The notes beneath the pieces were generated by a model. That model did no database searches. It saw only the letters and a list, made by a program, of their open reading frames with translations, and was not told the DNA's origin. Positions 58,001 through 64,000 of a DNA stretch of 64,000 bases are shown one piece after another. The position numbers and the translations under genes are program-made. The DNA lies in the NCBI GenBank assembly GCA_039545355.1, contig BCJJ01000003.1, positions 1,633,092 to 1,697,091 of the forward strand. Reading direction: 5' to 3'. Each line of letters begins with the position of its first letter. Position 1 is the first letter of the stretch. Origin of the DNA: Trichosporon coremiiforme. Taxonomy: Eukaryota; Basidiomycota; Tremellomycetes; Trichosporonales; Trichosporonaceae.

Positions 58001-58816
58001 GCTCGCAACCTCTTTGCCTCGTGAACCGGCGCAGCCAAGTAGACCTAGGTGCACAAGACCGGACCGGCGTTAGGGCTACTGGACCGGCATGGTGGTCTGC
58101 TGCGGCCACTTTTGCGCAGCGCCTGACTTACGCAGCGAACTACACTGCGTATCTCCGCGGCCTAGCCTTTCCATTCCTCGGCGTGCTCCTTGCGTCGGTC
58201 TGTGCATGTACAGCCAAGCTCTCACCGTGCACGCATCGCACGTGGACAGTCACATTGTGCACGGCGCTGCGCACGCCGCAGCACGCATCATGCACGGATC
58301 GCGAGACGGCGCCAGGACGACCTGTGCTTGAGATCGGCGAATCACGTGCAGCGCGCACGGGAGGGCGGATCCGCAGCCGGTGTGAAAACACTATAGCGCC
58401 CGATACGAGCACGAGCCAGCTGTGCCGAGGTGTGCGAAAGCCGGGCGGGGACCTGACGTCACCCACACAAACAGCCACCTATGTCAGCAGCCTACTCTCT
58501 GGGCGTTCGTCATGTGCGTCGGACATTGTGGTGCGACCTTTTCGAATTCCGCGACGAGGCGTTCGATTCGAGTGGGTGCAGAGGAGCGAAGGAGCTCCAC
58601 ATTAGTAAGCGACGGCCGCCGTTCGCCACCGGGCTGGGACTGGGGTCAGTGCCTAGGGCCGTTGGCGTTCTCAGGAACGAGGAATGGCTCAGGTACACGT
58701 GATAAGCAAAAGTATTATTCCATCAAATACCCAACACTTCTCCTGCGAAATGTACGTCTCCGAACGGTTGATTACACAATTTGAGGGCTGTAAGCTTGTA
58801 ATAAAGAATCCACCCT

Positions 58817-59605
58817 TTACTTAGGCGAGAGGTCGCCGGTGGGAATGAGGATCCAGGAGGTCTCGCGGGTGAGGAGACCAGCGAGGGCAGTGTAGAACGC
58901 GGTGAAGGCGGTGACGACACCCATGCCACCACCGGCCTTGGTCACAGTCTTGTGGCCAGTGTAGTGACCGGCGGCGAGGAGCCAGAAAGTGATCTCAAGG
59001 AAGAAGAAGACGAGGAAGAGGGCGACCGAGGAGCGGAAGGTGCCGAGCAGGAAGATGAAGGTGATGATGGCCCACATGGTCAGGTAGATGGCGAGCGCGT
59101 CGTCGAGCATCTTGCCCTTGCCGGCGTAAGCGGTGAGAACCTCGAACTGGGGAATGTAGAGAACGCCGAAGGAGATCCAGAAGGAGCCGTAAGAGGTGAA
59201 AGCCGTAGAACCGAAAGTGTTACCGCACGCCCACTCCTCGATACCAGCAATGATCTGAGCGAGACCACCATAGCCAAGAGCGAGACCGAGGATGACATTG
59301 GGGACAGTGATGTGACGGGCCTGGGCGTTGTAGAGCGAAAGAACAAAAGTGGTACCACCGAAACTGAACCCGTTAGCCTGGCTACAAGAGCTCGCTACTC
59401 ACGCAAGAAGACCGAGAGGAGCAGGGTTAGCGAATTTACGGTGGAACACGGGGAACGCCGGCTGGCTGGTGTCCATGGGGTTACCACCGGGGGTGATGAA
59501 ACGAGAGATGGGAGGGCCCTGGTTGTAGCCAGAAGCCGAGTCCGAGGCCTGGTTCTGGGCCTTGACCTCGGCGCCGTGGTTGCCGTTGAGCTCGGTAGCA
59601 GACAT
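58817..59605 (-). CDS. Acetate/ammonium transporter, Ato/Gpr1/YaaH (AceTr) family
   Basis: Two exons encode about 250 residues with a 38-nt intron. The start MSATELNGNHGAEVKAQNQA opens a cytosolic N-terminus. The signature NPAPLGLLAFGGTTFVLSLY includes the NPAPLGL motif that defines the family. Six membrane helices follow: VPNVILGLALGYGGLAQIIA, WISFGVLYIPQFEVL, AIYLTMWAIITFIFLLGT, SSVALFLVFFFLEITFWLLA and VVTAFTAFYTALAGLL. The conserved FGSTAFTSYGSFWISFG segment lines the pore region. These proteins move acetate or export ammonium in yeasts, and many are repressed by glucose; regulation here is not visible from sequence. The stop at 58817 borders the 4.4-kb non-coding stretch. Confidence 0.92.
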
Positions 59606-61023
59606 GATGGTGGGGTCAAAGAATGAAGGAGTGAGAGAAGAAAAGACCACCAAGAGTCGGTCGGTGAAGGTGAGGGCGGTGAAAGTTGTTTACGGGGAAG
59701 GTGATCTCGGCTGTTCGCTTGGGGTTTATGTATGAATGCGGTAACGCTAAGCCACTGGTAGCATACGATTTGTCAAAGAGACTGACCCGTGGGGCTACTG
59801 CCGAGCGGAGTCCCCGTTCCTCGCGACAAATTGCGGGGTTGGTTTGATCCTAGTACAGCCGGTCAGTGATCAGACGGCTCAGATGCGCTGATGAATGCAA
59901 GTGCCGCGAGTCCGGGTGGGGGACAGGGCTCACAGCCTGTCGCCTCTACGCCCTCGGCGCTTCCCTGGCGTTGGGGTTTAGTTTGACCAGTTGGGCAGCT
60001 ATGGGCAAAGTGCGGAGAAAACCAGCCTGCGACGCAGGCACGCGACAGCTAAAGCCGACAGGGAGCGAGACGAGAGGGCCACCTGACATCAGAGGGGGGA
60101 CGGGGGAGGAAGAGATCGAAGAGTGACCCGCATGACCCGACGGCGAAGGGCGCTGCAGAGCGATGCCTTGCTGCTAGGGGCGACCGGTCCTGCCGTACAG
60201 CCCATACAGCTATACAGCCATACTGGCCTGCGTGCCCAGGTATCTGAGGCACTGAGCCTGGAGCGCTGGTATGGCCTGGGATCCTGGGAGGAGATGCAGA
60301 CGCAACGAGCGGCGCCCTTGGGTCTTCCCCCTCGGTCGTAGCCGAGGGAGTACTGGCCAACAGGGGGGGCGTACATTGGACGTACCTTGTGCCCAGTTTA
60401 GGTCCACCCTTCCATCAGCTGACGCCAAGGCAGGGGTCACGGCCTGCACATCAGTGCGCGCGGTGCCCTGCCTGCGCTGCCATTAGGTCACAAGGGGCCA
60501 CAAGGCGGCCAACACCAACCTGCAGGCGGCGGCTACACCCCGCTTAAAATGCACAACCGACGCCCCGATATCGAATTTGCCTGCGATTCCGTTCAGGATA
60601 TGCCTTTCATCACATCAATTCGCTTGCTATCAACGGAAATATTGCCGCTTTCTTCTAATCGTTGCTAGCTGGTGTACGTTTGAAGGCCCTGAGTGTCAGT
60701 CTGAATTTTATTCTCGTATGGTTCAGATCAAAACCCGTAGCGCGGGCCGTTACCTGACCCCACACGCCCTCGCTACGCGCTCTACCCTGCAAGCTGACAA
60801 ACAGCGACAGGCGAAAAGCATAACAGCAGAGGGGCCTTTCGCAGGGCGGAACTGAATCCGGCAACAAGGGGACCCGTAGGATGTTCCAGATATCTCCCCT
60901 CAGGATCGAAAAACGTCAGCCAAGACCCAGAGCAAGGCCAGACCTTATGTCCTGCCAGAAGCTGCCGAGCCTTTGGCTTCAGGCACGTGTTCAGTCGCAC
61001 ATCCCATAGATCCTGTCACGATC
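59606..61023. other. Intergenic: ATO promoter and rhomboid 3' region
   Basis: These 1418 bp hold no gene I can support. Pyrimidine-rich sequence (minus strand) precedes the ATO start. A perfect 7-bp stem with a 6-nt loop lies at 60329-60348. If the rhomboid gene splices again after CKGT, its true end may lie at about 60945 within this interval. Confidence 0.35.
60329..60348. repeat. Perfect short inverted repeat (7-bp stem)
   Basis: CCCTCGG and CCGAGGG flank the 6-nt loop TCGTAG. It is isolated in non-coding DNA and not followed by a T run, so no terminator or RNA role is proposed. Confidence 0.4.
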
Positions 61024-63156
61024 TCAAGGCTGCTTGCCAGCATCGGTTCCACGGGTATCTGAAATAGACGATGTCCACGCCGATGGTTCGGACGTGGAGA
61101 CGACGCCGCAGAATGCGGGGTAAAGCATGCGCAATGCCGGATATCCACTCACCGTGCCTTTGCAGCGCTCGTTCGACGAGGTGGGGATACACGACAGAAA
61201 TCGGCACCACTCGCACGCCGCATTCTGAGTGGGTGAGCTGTACGTATGCCAAGGGCCCCTCCCCGGCCGCCATGGCCGACCCTTAGGAGCGGCGTCGGTC
61301 AACGGCGAGGAACGGTGTCACTCACTGGATCCTCTGTGTCTACAAAGTCGGTGTTAATATTTGTCCGTAATTGTCCAACCCAACCAGCTCTCGCCCATCC
61401 GACACTGCTTGCTCGCTGTTGGCTACCCCACCTTCCTCTACCCCGGACTCCCCAAACCCTCGGTGTTGCAACTCACAGAAGTTCTTGGTCGTCAAGACCA
61501 AGGCCACAATAGCCAAGGTGAATGCCACAGCTCGAGCAATCCAGACTATGAGGACCTCGCGTTTCGTTTCCTTAATTGTGGGAATGAGCAGAACTGCAAG
61601 CAGCAAACCCATTGCCAATCCCTGCAACTTAGTACCATCGACATGTTGGAACCACTCACGCCAAGGTGAGCGAGACCGTCGACTGCGAAGGGGCTGCTTG
61701 GTCAGCATTACTCGGCTTTCTTGAGGCCTTTGGACGCCCCGAAGGGGCCCCGCCACGTACATGTATCCCATGGCGATGACGATCGCAAACTCGAGCAGGA
61801 ACATGAAAGCCTGCGTATCCGTTAGGGTGCCCACGTCTGGGGCCCAGTGCATACCTTGGCTATTGGGCGATCATAGAAGCGCCAGTGCAAGATCAAGTCC
61901 ACCGCCATGCACCCTTCCTAACCCGAGATTAGTTCTGCCCGAAGGAGACGACACACCGTAGCCATGATTGCGCCGCTCGCACCGACTGTTGGAATGCCGA
62001 CCCGCGAGAAATTGCCACCCAACACGAAACCGTAGTAGCCGCCGGTAATGTACACAATGAGGAAGGGCACGGTTCCTGCTGATAAGCGCCGCAAAGTCGT
62101 CGACTTACCAATCATCCGCTCCACTACGCCACAGATGACCCACTGAGCAAACATGTTCAGCAGGAAGTGAATGATGCCGACGTGAAGAAAGATGGGAGCG
62201 ATGAAGCGCCAGGATTCTAAAGTCAGCTGCACCCAAAGCATCACCGCACGATCTGGCACTCCGTCGGGAAAGCCTCCATGACCACACAAGCTCTCAACGG
62301 TGCAGGTCCTGGTAGAACTGCTGTTGGGTCAGTTGCAGTCCAATTATCATGACTAACGTTGTTGTGTCGTCCATGCACCGCAGTGCAAAGTCTGGAGGGA
62401 CGCTTTTAACGAGTTTCATGCATCTGCAGGTCAGCTTACGGTCGTGCTCATGGCATACGGAACAAAACGGGCGCCAATGTTGATGAGAACTTCAAAGGAT
62501 GGTCCGATCATGTAGTTGAAAGTCGGCTTTGTCGCGATGACACTCCCAGTCTTTTGCTTGTTCACGATGAGCTCCCAGATCATCAAGCATGACATGATAA
62601 AGATCAGGCAATAAGTCATGATCGGCCACTTCTGAGGCAGAATGCTGGAACGCTTCCGGTTGATGGCTTCTTGCACTGGGACGTCCTTCTTGATACGCAG
62701 CAGCACTAAGAGACGGCCGATGCCGGTGGCGAAGAGAATAGCTTCGATGAGCTGTCCTTGGTGAGAGAATGTCGGAGGGGGCGGTGGCCAAGACTCGGCG
62801 GGTTTGCTTTTGTTGAGTGGCCGCATCTCCATGGCATCGGGCTGCTCAAACAGCGGGTTGTACTCGGTAGGGTTTGGACGAGCGACAGGCGTCTTTTGGG
62901 ATGTGCTATCTGTGTAAGACCATGGCTCCTTGTAACGGCGACCTTCCATGCTGTCGCTGTATCCTGGACCACTGAAAGGAACAAATGAGGCATTTGGGTT
63001 GTAAGGCGTGTCGTGTTCTTGCTCATGGTCGTGCAACTGCTTGTCGGCGTACCGATCACTGTATCTGTCGTAGATGGGGGTTGAATCCACTGGATTGTCG
63101 AGACCATCGTTGCTGTGCGAAGGGTTTGCCTCGACGAAGGGGCGCCCAGACATCAT
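61024..63156 (-). CDS. Rhomboid-family intramembrane serine protease
   Basis: I infer eleven exons. The N-terminal 150 residues are polar and Pro-rich (MMSGRPFVEANPSHSNDGLD). The membrane domain starts ILPQKWPIMTYCLIFIMSCL and continues MIGPSFEVLINIGARFVPCM, then CTVESLCGHGGFPDGVPDQS, WRFIAPIFLHVGIIHFLLNM, the nucleophile motif GIPTVGASGAIMA, GYIPFAVDGLAHLGGLAMG with the catalytic His, and LLLAVLLIPTIKETKRE. It closes with KNFYTEDPNAACEWCRFLSC and IPTSSNERCKGT, a Cys-rich tail typical of this fungal subfamily. YTEDP comes from a 14-nt microexon (61326-61339). Ser and His are both present, so it should be active; substrates are unknown. The exact end is uncertain: TGA at 61024 if unspliced, or about 60945 after one more intron. 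Confidence 0.85.
61326..61339 (-). other. 14-nt microexon of the rhomboid gene
   Basis: On the minus strand the sequence TTTGTAG|ACACAGAGGATCCA|GTGAGT shows a 14-nt exon between an acceptor and a strong donor. It joins KNF (ending in T) to NAACEW, giving NFYTEDPNAACEW, which matches the fungal rhomboid consensus. Without it the frame runs into the stop TAG that is here the acceptor. Confidence 0.75.
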
Positions 63157-63788
63157 TGTGAAGGCTTATGGTCAATCGCTAGAATCAGCCTGGTGAGCGA
63201 ACGACAACGAGGAGTGAGAAGACGAAAAGCCGATTTGGATGGAGAGCATGGCAACATGAAGACCTCGATGGCTGTGCAGTGCAAGCGTTTGTGAAGAAGG
63301 AGGCGGAAGAAGAAGATCTGTGCACACATCTTCTTGCACACCGCAGTCGCGCGTCGCGTCTTGGCTTGGCTTGGTCGCAGCTGTCCCTGGGTCGGTGCGC
63401 CTCCACCACGTTACCGTATAGCAATCCAGCGACCGGCGGCCAGCGTCCACCAGGCCACAAGGTACCACCGCACAGCGCTATCTGGTCCCGTCACGGGAGC
63501 GGACCCAATCGCTAGAGGTGGGTGGTCGGATGCAGCTCATCATGTCCGTGTCCGCGAAAGAAGCTCGCGGTCAGCGGGCTCGCTGCTCGCCGGCCAGTCA
63601 ACATGCCTTAGACCTGGTTCACCCGCCAGTTCACCAAGTTGATGGACACAGATATCCCAGATTCGATGAATCGGATACGGAATGTACCACAATGCATGTC
63701 ACCAAATCCACCCTACATAAACTCTGCTGCGTTTACACTCTCTTCCGCACACGTTTCTTCCCGCCGTCGCACTCCTCGCCGCAACGCA
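63157..63788. promoter_or_regulatory. Divergent promoter of rhomboid gene and right-edge gene
   Basis: A 632-bp gap between opposite starts. It holds a CT-rich leader just before the right-hand ATG. No gene or specific site is seen. Confidence 0.35.
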
Positions 63789-64000
63789 ATGGTGAGTCGT
63801 GCATCTTGTTTGTGCATGCTGACTCTGAGAAGCAATCCAAACGACAGCGATCCGCGTCTCTCGACCACTCGCTCGCAGGGCAAGCCAGGTCTCAGGACCC
63901 CTCCAGCCACCGCGATGGGCCCCACGCCCTCATCGAGCTCTCAATCTCACTCGTTGACTCTGCGATCGACCTCGTTGACGAGCACCTCACCGACGAGAAG
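63789..64000 (+). CDS. 5' end of an unidentified gene (right-edge partial)
   Basis: The ATG at 63789 is followed directly by a GTGAGT donor, so the first coding exon is a single codon. Two acceptors are possible (after 63832 or after 63847); both keep the same frame, which stays open to the window edge and reads SLDHSLAGQARSQDPSSHRD, then ALIELSISLVDSAIDLVDEH with LTDEK. The amphipathic helix with repeated Leu/Ile-Asp vaguely recalls DinB/YfiT-like four-helix proteins, but the fragment is too short to assign. Function unknown. Confidence 0.45.
   Translation, partial: MVSRASCLCMLTLRSNPNDSDPRLSTTRSQGKPGLRTPPATAMGPTPSSSSQSHSLTLRSTSLTSTSPTR

Larger units (their letters stand above)
54354..58816. 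other. 4.4-kb non-coding stretch upstream of HAL4
   Basis: No convincing gene on either strand. The longest frame (55452-56234, plus strand) is Arg/Cys/Ala-rich and without motifs or supporting splice sites. The stretch contains a poly-G run interrupted by an assembly gap, a GA dinucleotide run near 54848, a GGCT tetranucleotide repeat (54988-55003) and scattered TGCACG/GTGCAC palindromes (near 55450 and 58205-58300). It is upstream of the HAL4 kinase and downstream of the ATO transporter, so it probably holds a long promoter or leader of HAL4 and possibly unannotated non-coding RNA. Confidence 0.45.

Noticed and set aside
58545..58600. tRNA-like GTTCGATTC string
   Set aside because: The flanking bases do not pair to form a T-stem and no acceptor or anticodon arm could be drawn.
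58021..58605. 194-codon plus-strand frame before the ATO gene
   Set aside because: Same kind of Arg/Thr/Ala-rich composition as random GC-rich sequence; overlapping frames of similar length on both strands.
60329..60348. Hairpin as a terminator or structured RNA
   Set aside because: Short isolated stem in fungal intergenic DNA with no T run or conserved context; kept only as an inverted repeat.

Overview
The window is a gene-dense nuclear segment of a basidiomycete yeast, most probably a tremellomycete (a Trichosporonales- or Cryptococcus-like lineage; this placement is inference). The reasons are: many GT-AG introns per gene that are mostly 30-70 nt long, GC-rich coding DNA, short intergenic distances, a tyrosine-kinase-like (TKL) kinase, and fungal-type homologues such as Fzo1, Bst1, Tlg1, Ipi3, Hal4 and Ato. 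No prokaryotic, viral or plasmid gene, CRISPR array or recognisable transposase was seen. One assembly gap (30 N inside a G homopolymer, 54700-54729) shows that this is a scaffold.

Layout. 1-247 is the 3' end of an unidentified gene. 510-3389 (-) is a SAP-domain/TKL kinase and 3784-6656 (+) the spliceosome-disassembly G-patch protein (Tfip11/Ntr1). 6837-8432 (+) is the GTPase Drg1/Rbg1 and 8579-11293 (-) mitofusin Fzo1. 11961-16359 (+) is a coiled-coil spindle-pole protein with a PACT domain, 16747-20937 (+) a large acidic intronless protein with SUMO-interacting-like motifs, and 21270-22071 (+) a glutathione transferase. 22072-25285 is a 3.2-kb stretch without genes. From 25286 to 54353 the genes are tightly packed: trimethyllysine dioxygenase, Gna1, Cus2/Tat-SF1, DDHD phospholipase, CSN6, an acyl-CoA-binding/ankyrin protein, Oxr1, Bst1, Tlg1, Bmt2, Qcr6, Ipi3, SR140/U2SURP, a NIP30-like protein, glycogen phosphorylase and a Hal4/Sat4 kinase. 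54354-58816 is a second large non-coding stretch. It is followed by an Ato/Gpr1 acetate/ammonium transporter, a multi-exon rhomboid protease and the first exons of an unidentified gene at the right edge.

Functional themes are ordinary housekeeping. They include pre-mRNA splicing (Tfip11, Cus2, SR140), ribosome biogenesis (Ipi3, Bmt2), translation-associated GTPase activity (Drg1), mitochondria (Fzo1, Qcr6, Oxr1), carnitine synthesis (TMLH), cell-wall and glycosylation precursors (Gna1), GPI-anchor remodelling (Bst1), Golgi/endosome SNARE traffic (Tlg1), storage carbohydrate (glycogen phosphorylase) and nutrient/ion transport control (Hal4, Ato). Most genes lie in divergent or convergent pairs, some with only 19-31 bp between stop codons.

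Most notable observations: (1) the SAP/TKL kinase lacks the VAIK lysine (it reads VAIS) but has a lysine in the glycine-rich loop at the position used by WNK kinases; (2) the DRG1 5' region consists of consecutive microexons of 15, 10, 5, 29 and 7 nt, whose joined reading frame gives a 368-residue, family-length protein; (3) a 14-nt microexon in the rhomboid gene; (4) the 1396-residue intronless acidic protein with SUMO-interacting-like motifs; (5) the 22-25 kb gene-free stretch carrying a dispersed degenerate motif. Exon joins were made by eye from splice sites and conserved protein motifs; they have not been checked by transcript data.
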